From assembly GCA_964473155.1 (NCBI GenBank), contig CAYYNT010000012.1:14906-78905 (forward strand): DNA of 64,000 nt, in the 5' to 3' direction. Made by a program: the position numbers and the translations under genes. Below, piece by piece: positions 50,618 to 58,425 of this stretch. This DNA comes from JAJFUG01 sp964473155. GTDB lineage: Bacteria; Gemmatimonadota; Glassbacteria; GWA2-58-10. The number at the start of each line of letters is the position of its first letter. Position 1 is the first letter of the stretch. The notes beneath the pieces are model-generated. The model searched no databases and was not told the DNA's origin. It saw nothing but the letters and a program-made list of their open reading frames with translations.

Positions 50618-52291
50618 TCAGAACAGCCCGTACGCCTTCCCGCTGTTGTCAACGCGCATGCGGGCGGCAGCCGGGGCCTTGGGCAGGCCGGGCATGGTCA
50701 TCACCTCGCCGGTCAGGGCTACCAGGAATCCGGCCCCGGCGCTTGGCGTAACCGACCTCACCGTGATCTTGAATCCGCGCGGGCGCCCGATCAGTGCGGG
50801 ATTGTCCGAGAGAGAATACTGGGTCTTGGCCACGCAGACCGGCAGCCCGCCCAGGCCCATGGCCTCGATGGCCTGTATCTGCTTCTTCGCCTCGGCCGTG
50901 TACTCTACGCCGTCCGCTCCGTATAGTTCACCCGCGATGGTTCCGATCTTGTTCTGCACTGTAGTCTCAAGCTCGTACAGCGCCCGGAAATCAGCCCGGC
51001 GGCTCTCCACGGCCTCAACCACCTTTTCCGCCAGTTCCAGACCGCCCTCGGCGCCTTTCTCCCAGACCTCGGCCAGGGCGAACCCCGCGCCGTGCCTGTC
51101 GCAGCACTCCGCGATCAGGTTCAGCTCCGGCTCACTGTCGCTGCTGAAACGGTTGATCGCCACCACCACCGGAACCCCGAACCGTCCCAGGTTCTCCAGG
51201 TGTTTTTCGAGGTTTGGAAGGCCCAGTTTCACCGCTTCGGCGTTCTCGTTTTTAAGGGCTTCCGGTTTCACCCCGCCGTGATGTTTCAGCGCCCGGACGC
51301 TGGCCACTAACACCGCGCACTCCGGGCGAAGGCCGCCGATCCGGCACTTGATGTCGAAAAATTTTTCCGCTCCCAGTTCAGCGCCAAATCCGGCCTCGGT
51401 CACCACCCAGTCAGCCAGCGAAAGGGCGGCGCGGGTGGCGGCCAGGCTGTTGCAGCCGTGGGCGATATTGGCGAACGGCCCGCCGTGCACGAAAGCGGGG
51501 CCGTTCTCCAGTGTCTGCACGAGGTTGGGCTTTATCGCATCCTTGAGCAGCATGGTCATCGCTCCAGCGGCTTCCAGGTCGGCGGCTGTGACCGGCTTGC
51601 GCTCGTAAGTATAGCCGACTATGATCCGACCCAGGCGCGCGTTCAGATCCTCCAGGTCGCGGGCCAGGCAGAGGATCGCCATCACCTCGCTGGCCACGCT
51701 GATAATGAAATGCTCCTCGCGCGGCACGCCGTTGAGCGGTCCGCCCAGGCCCACCGTGATATTGCGCAGGGCGCGGTCGTTCATGTCCATGGCGCGCGGC
51801 CAGGTTATCCGCCGCGGGTCGAGGCCCAGCGTGTTTCCCTGCTGAAGGTGGTTGTCGGCCAGCGCGCTCAGGAGGTTATGAGCGCTGGTCACGGCGTGGA
51901 TGTCGCCGGTGAAATGCAGGTTGATGTCCTCCATCGGGACCACCTGGGCGTAGCCACCGCCCGCGGCTCCGCCCTTGATCCCCATGACCGGGCCCATTGA
52001 CGGCTCTCGCAGGCAGAGCGCGACTTTCCGTCCCTGCCGTTTCAAAGCCTGGGCCAGGCCACAGGAAACAGTTGTCTTGCCCTCGCCGGCCGGAGTGGGG
52101 CTGATCGCCGTGACAAGCACCAGATGGCCCTGTGCGGCGGAGCCTGACACAGCCTCCAGGCTGATTTTGGCTTTATATCTTCCGTACAGATCGAGTTGCT
52201 CTGGTCGCAGGCCGAGCTGGGAGGCGATATCCTGAATGGGCAGCATGGCGGCGGATTGCGCGATTTCTATGTCCGGGGGTACGTTCGCCAC
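50618..52291 (-). CDS. fhs: Formate-tetrahydrofolate ligase
   Basis: ATP-dependent synthesis of 10-formyl-THF from formate, the entry to one-carbon metabolism or the Wood-Ljungdahl methyl branch. The 557 residues include the P-loop-like PTPAGEGKTTVSCGL, SMGPVMGIKGGAAGGGYAQV, NLHFTGDIHAVTSAHN, FVHGGPFANIAHGCNS and C-terminal GAGFLVALTGEVMTMPGLP, all typical. The start is GTG with AGGAGG upstream. It is divergent from valS, whose long open frame overlaps this start only if a much earlier codon is used. Confidence 0.97.
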   Translation of the reverse strand: MANVPPDIEIAQSAAMLPIQDIASQLGLRPEQLDLYGRYKAKISLEAVSGSAAQGHLVLVTAISPTPAGEGKTTVSCGLAQALKRQGRKVALCLREPSMGPVMGIKGGAAGGGYAQVVPMEDINLHFTGDIHAVTSAHNLLSALADNHLQQGNTLGLDPRRITWPRAMDMNDRALRNITVGLGGPLNGVPREEHFIISVASEVMAILCLARDLEDLNARLGRIIVGYTYERKPVTAADLEAAGAMTMLLKDAIKPNLVQTLENGPAFVHGGPFANIAHGCNSLAATRAALSLADWVVTEAGFGAELGAEKFFDIKCRIGGLRPECAVLVASVRALKHHGGVKPEALKNENAEAVKLGLPNLEKHLENLGRFGVPVVVAINRFSSDSEPELNLIAECCDRHGAGFALAEVWEKGAEGGLELAEKVVEAVESRRADFRALYELETTVQNKIGTIAGELYGADGVEYTAEAKKQIQAIEAMGLGGLPVCVAKTQYSLSDNPALIGRPRGFKITVRSVTPSAGAGFLVALTGEVMTMPGLPKAPAAARMRVDNSGKAYGLF

Positions 52292-52508
52292 ATCTCCTCC
52301 TGAGAGTGAGTGTTGTTCCGGTAGTTGCGGCTCAACCTGTGCACAATTTAATACAATTCATCCCCGCGCTCCAGTCTGCGGTGGCGCGGAAAGTCCGGCC
52401 ACGGGCGCAAAAGAATTGACCGGCCGCGCAAAGTATTTTAACTTTTACAATTATCTCAAGTCAAGCGGATGTTTTGCACGGTACAGGGGAGGATGGTTGT
52501 CCAGCGAG

Positions 52509-55148
52509 ATGCAGAAACAGTACGACCCGAAAGAGGTCGAGAAGAAATGGTACGGGTTCTGGGAAGAGCGCGGGTATTTCACGGCTGATCCGGAATCGGA
52601 GAAGCCTTCGTTCACGATAGTGATCCCGCCGCCCAACGTGACCGGCGTGCTGCACATGGGCCACGCCCTGAACGAGACGATACAGGATATCCTGATACGC
52701 AGCCGCCGGATGCGTGGCTGTGAGGCGCTCTGGGTCCCCGGAGTGGACCATGCGGGAATCGCTACGCAGAACGTGGTGGAGAAACGCCTGGCCAAAGAGG
52801 GCCGGGACCGTCACCAGATAGGCCGCGAGGCTCTTCTGGCCGAGGTCTGGTCCTGGAAGGATGACCGCGAGCGCATAATAATCGACCAGCTCAAGGCCAT
52901 GGGCTGCGCCTGCGACTGGACGCGCTACCGCTTCACCATGGATGAGCGTCTCTCGCGTGCCGTGCGGCGGGTTTTCGTCCGCCTTTACGAAAAGGGCCTG
53001 GTCTATCGCGGCAAGTACATAATAAACTGGTGCCCGCGCTGCCAGACCGCCCTGGCGGATGAGGAGGTGGACCACACGCCCTCGGCGGGCAAGCTCTACC
53101 ATATCCGCTACCCGTTTGCCGGGGACAGCGGAAATATCACCGTGGCCACCACACGCCCGGAGACCATGTTAGGCGACACAGCGGTGGCGGTCAACCCGGA
53201 GGACGGGCGCTACAGGGCGCTGGTGGGACGGATGCTGGAGTTGCCTCTTACCGGACGGCAGATTCCGGTGATAGCCGACAGCCACGTGGACCCGGAATTC
53301 GGCACCGGACTGGTCAAGGTCACTCCGGCGCATGATCCCAATGATTTCGAGATCGGCCTCCGTCACAACCTGCCACAGATTGCGGTGATGAACCCGGACG
53401 GGACGATGAACGGGGCGGCGGGCGAGCAGTTCAGCGGGCTCGACCGGTTCGCCTGCCGGAAAAAGGTGCTGGATCTTCTGGCCGAGCAGGGCCTGCTCGA
53501 AAAGACCGAGGAGCACCAGCACGCCGTGGGGCACTGCTACCGCTGCGACACGATTATAGAACCTTATGTCAGCACCCAGTGGTTCGTGAGGATGAAGCCC
53601 CTGGCCGAACCGGCCCTGGAGGCTGTGCGTCAGAGCCGGGTGAAGTTCCATCCCGAGCGCTGGACTAAAATCTATTTTGACTGGCTGGAAAATATCCGCG
53701 ACTGGTGTATCAGCCGTCAGATCTGGTGGGGCCACCAGATACCGGTCTGGTATTGCGAAGCCTGCGGGAAGGTGATAGTCGCTGAGGAGGACCCCGATAA
53801 TTGCCCGGACTGCGGGTCCAGCAGATTGCGCCGTGACCCGGATGTCCTGGACACCTGGTTCTCCAGCCAGCTCTGGCCGTTTTCAACCCTGGGCTGGCCG
53901 GACAAGACCCGCGACCTGGAGCGTTTCTACCCGACAAGCGTTCTCTCCACCGCGCCGGAGATAATTTTTTTCTGGGTGGCGCGCATGATCATGGCCGGTC
54001 TGGAGTTCATGGGCGAGGCGCCGTTCTCGGATGTCTACCTTCACGGCACGGTGCGGGACGACAAGGGGCGCAAGATGAGCAAGTCGCTGGGCAACGCGGT
54101 CGACCCGCTGGAGGTGATCGGAGAGTTCGGGGCGGACGCCATGCGCTTTACCCTGATCTCGATAGCGGCCACCGGGACCGACCTGTACCTGTCCACTGAA
54201 AAATTTCATCTGGGGCGGAATTTCGCCAACAAGCTGTGGAACGCCAGCCGGTTCGTGATGATGAATTTCCCGGAGGGGTTCGATCCGCTGTCGCGCGGTG
54301 AGTACAAGCCGCGCGGAGATGAGCTGGCCGAACGCTGGATTTTGAGCCGCCTGGACCGCACAGCGCGTGACGTCACCGCGGCCCTGGACAGTTTCCGCCT
54401 TAACGATGCTGCCTCGGCGGTGTACACGTTCCTCTGGGGCGACTACTGCGACTGGTATATCGAGCTGAGCAAGGCCCGTCTGGCCGCGGGAGGCGAGGAG
54501 GCCGAGAGGGCGCGCCAGGTGCTCTGGCTGGTGCTGGAGAGCGCGCTGCGCCTTCTGCACCCGTTCATGCCGTTCATCACCGAGGACATCTGGCAGCGTC
54601 TGCCGCACCCCGGCGATTCGATTTATTGCCGCCCGTGGGTTGATGCCGATGACTCCCGTCAGGATGAGGCGGCTGAATCTGAAATGAAGCTGGTGCAGGA
54701 TATCGTGGTGGCGGTGCGCAATATCCGCGGGGAGATGAACGTGGCTCCCGGCCGTCCTGCCGACCTGCGGGTGGCGACTGCCGACAGCCGGGTCCGTGAG
54801 ACAGTCGAACGACATACCGGGATAATCCAGCGCATGGCAACGGTTGGAGATCTGGAATTCATCTCTCCGGGAGAGCGCCCCGAGGCCAGCGCAGTTGCCG
54901 TGATCGGCGCCACGGAGCTGTTCGTGCCGCTGGCAGGGCTGATCGATCTTGACAAGGAGCGCGAGAAGCTGCGCCGCGAAGCCGAGCGGGTCGGGCAGTT
55001 ACTGGCCTCAACCAGCGCCAAGCTGACCAATGAGAATTTCATTTCGCGCGCCCCGGCGGAAGTGATTGAAAAAGAACGCAGCAAGGTTGAAAATTACCGT
55101 GAGGCGCTTGAGCGCCTCCGTAAAAACCTGGCGCAACTGGGCGGCTGA
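52509..55148 (+). CDS. valS: Valyl-tRNA synthetase
   Basis: Class I aminoacyl-tRNA synthetase charging tRNA-Val. From the ATG at 52509 (MQKQYDPKEVEKKWYGFW) it has 879 residues, normal for ValS. A TTG at 52497, 4 nt after GGGGAGG, may be the true start and adds 4 residues; the frame from 52236 is not supported. The HIGH motif is in NVTGVLHMGHAL, KMSKS in GRKMSKSLGNAVDP, with the editing domain containing TTRPETMLGDTAVAV. The C-terminal coiled-coil arm (DKEREKLRREAERVGQLLAS) is the ValS signature. Confidence 0.97.
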   Translation: MQKQYDPKEVEKKWYGFWEERGYFTADPESEKPSFTIVIPPPNVTGVLHMGHALNETIQDILIRSRRMRGCEALWVPGVDHAGIATQNVVEKRLAKEGRDRHQIGREALLAEVWSWKDDRERIIIDQLKAMGCACDWTRYRFTMDERLSRAVRRVFVRLYEKGLVYRGKYIINWCPRCQTALADEEVDHTPSAGKLYHIRYPFAGDSGNITVATTRPETMLGDTAVAVNPEDGRYRALVGRMLELPLTGRQIPVIADSHVDPEFGTGLVKVTPAHDPNDFEIGLRHNLPQIAVMNPDGTMNGAAGEQFSGLDRFACRKKVLDLLAEQGLLEKTEEHQHAVGHCYRCDTIIEPYVSTQWFVRMKPLAEPALEAVRQSRVKFHPERWTKIYFDWLENIRDWCISRQIWWGHQIPVWYCEACGKVIVAEEDPDNCPDCGSSRLRRDPDVLDTWFSSQLWPFSTLGWPDKTRDLERFYPTSVLSTAPEIIFFWVARMIMAGLEFMGEAPFSDVYLHGTVRDDKGRKMSKSLGNAVDPLEVIGEFGADAMRFTLISIAATGTDLYLSTEKFHLGRNFANKLWNASRFVMMNFPEGFDPLSRGEYKPRGDELAERWILSRLDRTARDVTAALDSFRLNDAASAVYTFLWGDYCDWYIELSKARLAAGGEEAERARQVLWLVLESALRLLHPFMPFITEDIWQRLPHPGDSIYCRPWVDADDSRQDEAAESEMKLVQDIVVAVRNIRGEMNVAPGRPADLRVATADSRVRETVERHTGIIQRMATVGDLEFISPGERPEASAVAVIGATELFVPLAGLIDLDKEREKLRREAERVGQLLASTSAKLTNENFISRAPAEVIEKERSKVENYREALERLRKNLAQLGG

Positions 55149-55264
55149 GCGAAGAAATATGTTGATATAAACGGGTGTTTTATCCAGATTTACGGATGAC
55201 GGATTCCCGGCGATCACCGTTCCGGCGTGAACGGGAGAAAATAGAGCCAAGCGGGTGGTGCAAG

Positions 55265-55750
55265 ATGAAGGAAATGTTTCTGGACCTGGCCAAGTACCGT
55301 ATCCAGAGAGCGTTCGAGAATAAGGGCGATGCCGAGATTCTTCTCAGGAGCGAGAAAGTCAACGATTCGGTGAACCGGATCTACCAGGCTAATTATTACG
55401 CGGTCAAATCGCTTCTGGCGCTGAAAATGAAGGACTCCTCCAAGAACCAGATAGTGCTTCAGATGTTCAGCGAGAACTTCCTGACCAACGGATCGGTTCC
55501 CAGGGAATACGGTGAGATTTTCGAACGCAGCTACCGCATGCGCGGCGAGGGCGACCACCGCGCCGAGGTCCGTCTTGAACGTCGGGATGCGGAAACGCTG
55601 TTGCGGGACTGTGAAAAATTTCTCTGCTTTGTGCGGGATTATCTGAAGCAGATAATTCTGGCCAATCCGCGCAAGGCTGGAGAGAACCTGGATGAGATGG
55701 AAGAATGCGGGGGCGGCGGGGGTGGAGGGGTACAGAAGAAGAGACGGTAG
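55265..55750 (+). CDS. HEPN-domain protein (UPF0332-like)
   Basis: About 161 residues from the ATG at 55265; ATG at 55274 is an alternative and the frame from 55175 lacks a site. The helical core FLDLAKYRIQRAFEN...RIYQANYYAVKSLLALK matches the HEPN type often paired with MNT nucleotidyltransferases in toxin-antitoxin loci. Arg93-x4-His98 (RGEGDH) fits the HEPN RNase motif Rx4-6H. The last residues are a poly-Gly run and basic tail. No MNT partner is adjacent. It sits just before the IS elements that mark a composition change. Confidence 0.68.
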   Translation: MKEMFLDLAKYRIQRAFENKGDAEILLRSEKVNDSVNRIYQANYYAVKSLLALKMKDSSKNQIVLQMFSENFLTNGSVPREYGEIFERSYRMRGEGDHRAEVRLERRDAETLLRDCEKFLCFVRDYLKQIILANPRKAGENLDEMEECGGGGGGGVQKKRR

Positions 55751-55895
55751 AAGGCCGGATGTTGTCCTTGAGAAGCTGTTGTGCGCACCGTCTTGAAAAT
55801 GAATAGATTTATAGCTTATCCGTAAATAATAATTGCATGTAGACTGTTTCCTGCTATATTTCTTCCGGCGTCTATAACTCACCCCCGGAGGGAAA

Positions 55896-56384
55896 ATGGC
55901 AAGGATTCAATCTTGGGAAGTTTCGGATTCTTTTTGGGAAAAGGTTGAACCTCTTGTACCGGCTGTAAAACGGGATTCGAATACGAGTTATAAAAGAAAG
56001 GCTGGTGGCGGCAGAAAACCAATGCCACCCCGAAAGATTTTTGAGGCTATTCTTTATGTTTTGCGAACTGGCTGTCAATGGAAGGCGCTGCCCAAAGAAC
56101 GTTTTGGCAGTGCCAGCGCCATCCATACGCATTTTATGCGTTGGAGGCGAGAAGGCTTTTTTGTAGCTATCTGGCGCGCCGGACTTGCCGAATATGATGA
56201 GATGGAGGGTATCGCATGGAGCTGGCAAAGCATTGATGACACCTTGGTCAAAGCCCCACTGACCCTTGAGGCAGTTGGTCGAAACCCGACCGACAGGGGG
56301 GAAAAAAGGAAGCAAGCGCCACCTGCTGGTGGACGGCCGTGGTGTCCCGCTGTCGATCGTCGTGACCGGAGCAAATCGGCATGA
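55896..56384 (+). CDS. IS5-family transposase, frame A
   Basis: First half of a DDE transposase, with the DUF4096-type N-terminal domain (SDSFWEKVEPLVP, YVLRTGCQWKALPKERF, HTHFMRWRREGFF) and the first catalytic Asp in SIDDTLVKAP. Real homology ends near NPTDRG at about 56298; beyond that the frame is nonsense to its stop. The ribosome binding site CCGGAGGG is just upstream of the ATG. It continues in frame B by a +1 shift (or a one-base gain) in the G6A6 run at 56296-56307. Confidence 0.85.
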   Translation: MARIQSWEVSDSFWEKVEPLVPAVKRDSNTSYKRKAGGGRKPMPPRKIFEAILYVLRTGCQWKALPKERFGSASAIHTHFMRWRREGFFVAIWRAGLAEYDEMEGIAWSWQSIDDTLVKAPLTLEAVGRNPTDRGEKRKQAPPAGGRPWCPAVDRRDRSKSA

Positions 56385-56733
56385 TTCAACACAACTCGAA
56401 CTTGTACTGGATGAAATTATAATCGCCCGTCAAGAAGACATAGATCAACACCTGTGTGCCGATAAGGATTATTCCGGTGAACCCGCGTTAAAGGCCATTG
56501 CAGCCAGAGATTATATCCCCCAAGTAAAGCAACGCGGAGAAGAAATCCAGGAGAAGAAAGTGAATCCTGATTACAAAGCCCGCCGCTGGGTAGTCGAGGT
56601 ATGTCACTCATGGTTTAACTGCTTCAGGAAACTCTTGGTAAGATATGAGAAACTCACCGATACCTATATGGACTTGCTGCAAATGGCCGCAGCTATTATC
56701 GCATTTAGAAAAACCGGTATTATTTACGGATAA
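56266..56733 (+). CDS. IS5-family transposase, frame B
   Basis: Second half of the transposase, in the +1 frame relative to frame A. Homology starts at TGGKKGSKRHLLVDGRGVPL, with the second Asp in LCADKDYSGEPA and the late catalytic region RRWVVEVCHSWFNCFRKLLVRYEK. The ATG at 56266 is simply the first in frame and is probably not used; expression as an A-B fusion by frameshifting is usual in this group. The stop codon is in the right inverted repeat. Confidence 0.83.
   Translation: MRQLVETRPTGGKKGSKRHLLVDGRGVPLSIVVTGANRHDSTQLELVLDEIIIARQEDIDQHLCADKDYSGEPALKAIAARDYIPQVKQRGEEIQEKKVNPDYKARRWVVEVCHSWFNCFRKLLVRYEKLTDTYMDLLQMAAAIIAFRKTGIIYG
56296..56307 (+). other. G6A6 frameshift run
   Basis: GGGGGGAAAAAA at the exact point where transposase homology moves from frame A (AGG GGG GAA AAA) to frame B (GGG AAA AAA GGA). 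It fits either programmed frameshifting or a one-base insertion in the G run. Confidence 0.7.
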
Positions 56734-56888
56734 TCTCTTAGTATAGTACATATCTTTCTGTCTCCTACCGCAAAGACAGATAACGATTCTAATTTGGTAG
56801 TCGCACTCGCTGAATTAAATTTTATAAAGCCATGCCAGAAAAACCACAAGCTTGCTTGTGGGATGAATGGCATCCTTGATAGCAGGGG

Positions 56889-56917
56889 TTATTAGGGGGC
56901 GGCGAGCCCCCTAATAA
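56889..56917. terminator. Strong hairpin upstream of tnpA
   Basis: A perfect 12-bp stem TTATTAGGGGGC / GCCCCCTAATAA with a 5-nt loop, 55 bp before tnpA. In IS200 a comparable leader hairpin blocks read-through transcription into tnpA, and this may do the same. Confidence 0.65.
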
Positions 56918-56971
56918 TCGTTTGCGGTCGAATCCGACGGGAAGTAAGTTACCTTCCGGGAAGATTCGACC

Positions 56972-57403
56972 ATGATAAAAAGTGGAGCACATACAAAGTA
57001 CGATTTGAAGTATCATTTCGTGTGGCGCCCGAAGTATCGGAAAGTAGTGCTTAATGGGAACATAGTGAAATACACATCGCATCTAGTTTATGAAATAGCC
57101 GAGCGTTATGATTTTGCAGTGGTAGAACTGGCCGTGATGCAGGACCATGTATATCTGTTCGTAAGTGCGAATCAGGATGACAGTCCAGCGAAGCTGATTC
57201 AAATAATCAAGAGCATCACGGCCAGAGAACTATATAAAAAGTTTCCTGGGATCAAGCGCCAATTGTGGGGCGGTGCACTATGGGAGCGAGGCTATTTTGT
57301 AATGAGTTCTGGCATGGGCACCACAAACGAAATGATACAGCAATATATCAAAGAACAGAGACCGGGAACGGCCGCAAACGATCAGTCGAACTTGTTCGGC
57401 TGA
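56972..57403 (+). CDS. tnpA: IS200/IS605-family transposase TnpA, altered HUH motif
   Basis: A 143-residue Y1 HUH transposase acting on single-stranded DNA. N-terminal TKYDLKYHFVWRPKYR is typical. The catalytic Tyr is Tyr125 in MIQQYIKEQ. The metal-binding motif, normally HxH, reads His59-Val-Tyr61 (QDHVYLFVS): the second His is Tyr, a single C-to-T change in the codon at 57152-57154. LWGGALWERGYFVMSSG matches the family. Activity is therefore doubtful unless Tyr can substitute. The gene's 3' end contains a third CTTG-loop hairpin. Confidence 0.9.
   Translation: MIKSGAHTKYDLKYHFVWRPKYRKVVLNGNIVKYTSHLVYEIAERYDFAVVELAVMQDHVYLFVSANQDDSPAKLIQIIKSITARELYKKFPGIKRQLWGGALWERGYFVMSSGMGTTNEMIQQYIKEQRPGTAANDQSNLFG
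57383..57402. repeat. Third CTTG-loop hairpin at the tnpA 3' end
   Basis: CAGTCGAA / TTCGGCTG (one G-T wobble) around loop CTTG, directly before the right-end hairpin at 57411-57428. All three hairpins of the element share the CTTG loop. Confidence 0.6.
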
Positions 57404-57474
57404 CAAAAGCCGCCGAGCTTGCTCGGCGTTAATTTACTTCTTTTTTAAACGGACACTATTGAGGTTGAGTAAAA

Positions 57475-58377
57475 ATGAGTGAGTACAAATTTAGCATCTT
57501 GATCCCTGCATATAATGAAGAACTCACTATCGGTACTGTTTTAAGTGATCTGCAGGAAAAGTATAAAAACATCGCTGAAATAATAGTTATCAACGATGGA
57601 TCAACCGACAATACCTCTCAAATAGTGATGCAATACCCACACGTAAGACTCATAACTCACAGACATAATTATGGTTATGGCGCAAGTTTAAAAACCGGTG
57701 TCTTAGAAGCCAGTACAAATATAGTATGCTTTTTTGATGCAGATGGCCAACACGACCCCGACGATATTATGAAATTATATAATAAATGTGGTCAAGTGGA
57801 TATGGTTGTGGGTTCACGAGGCCTTAAAGCTTTCTCCAATATACATCGAGCACCCGGCAAACTTTTCCTTCATCTTCTGGCAAATTATCTTTCCGGTCGC
57901 AAAATCCCTGATCTCAATTCAGGCTTACGTCTGATTCGGAGGGATTTGATCAAAAACTATCTCCATCTCCTGCCTAACGGATTCTCAGCCTCGACAACTA
58001 CTACTATGATAATGCTTTGCAGAAATTACGAAGTACTATATGAAAATATTTGTGTCAAGCAACGTAAGGGCAAAAGTCAGATAAAACAGATACGCGATGG
58101 GCATGCGACCATCTTGACTATACTAAGAACTCTTTCGCTTTTTAATCCAATGAAATTTTTCACCCCGTTCAGCGTTTTCTTTTGCACAATAGGTTTTATA
58201 TACAGCGGTTACAAGTTGTTAGATGTTGGCTTGGGATTGCCGGTCGGAGGGCTATTGATAATATTTGTTGGACTCCTCGGTTTCATTTTTGGATTACTTT
58301 GTGATCAGATTGCGAGTATACGTCTTGAAAAGTATGAGGATCCTGACAGTTATAAATCATACAGGCTTAGCCGTTAG
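57475..58377 (+). CDS. GT2-family glycosyltransferase, polyprenyl-phosphate type
   Basis: A 300-residue DPM1/DPG-synthase-like enzyme that probably transfers a sugar from a nucleotide donor to a polyprenyl phosphate at the inner face of the cytoplasmic membrane. The GT-A fold opens with ILIPAYNEELTIGTVL, and the metal-binding DAD is in FFDADGQHDPDD. IPDLNSGLRLIRRDL is typical. Two C-terminal transmembrane helices follow (about 225-245 and 250-275). Codon use is AT-rich compared with genes before 55.8 kb. It is the first gene of the putative acquired cluster, 19 bp after which the amidotransferase frame opens. Confidence 0.9.
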   Translation: MSEYKFSILIPAYNEELTIGTVLSDLQEKYKNIAEIIVINDGSTDNTSQIVMQYPHVRLITHRHNYGYGASLKTGVLEASTNIVCFFDADGQHDPDDIMKLYNKCGQVDMVVGSRGLKAFSNIHRAPGKLFLHLLANYLSGRKIPDLNSGLRLIRRDLIKNYLHLLPNGFSASTTTTMIMLCRNYEVLYENICVKQRKGKSQIKQIRDGHATILTILRTLSLFNPMKFFTPFSVFFCTIGFIYSGYKLLDVGLGLPVGGLLIIFVGLLGFIFGLLCDQIASIRLEKYEDPDSYKSYRLSR

Positions 58378-58425
58378 ACTATGTATTAATGGTTCTTGGC
58401 GATTAGAAAGAATGGAATTGTAATC

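Larger units (their letters stand above)
55816..56733 (+). mobile_element. IS5-family insertion sequence
   Basis: Bounded by 16-bp perfect inverted repeats TTATCCGTAAATAATA (left 55816-55831, right complement 56718-56733). Beyond these, one mismatch and then two more matching bases (AG) extend the pairing. The element is about 0.92 kb, normal for the IS427-like group. The target duplication is not clear by eye. The transposase is in two frames joined at a G6A6 run, and the stop codon of the second frame lies inside the right repeat. Confidence 0.88.
56844..57428 (+). mobile_element. IS200/IS605-like element (tnpA only)
   Basis: A Y1-transposase gene flanked by subterminal hairpins instead of inverted repeats. 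Left: CCACAAG-CTTG-CTTGTGG (56844-56861). Right: CGCCGAG-CTTG-CTCGGCG (57411-57428). Both share AGCTTGCT at the tip, as expected of ends recognised by the same TnpA. True ends lie some bases outside the hairpins. No tnpB/IscB gene is attached. Confidence 0.8.
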
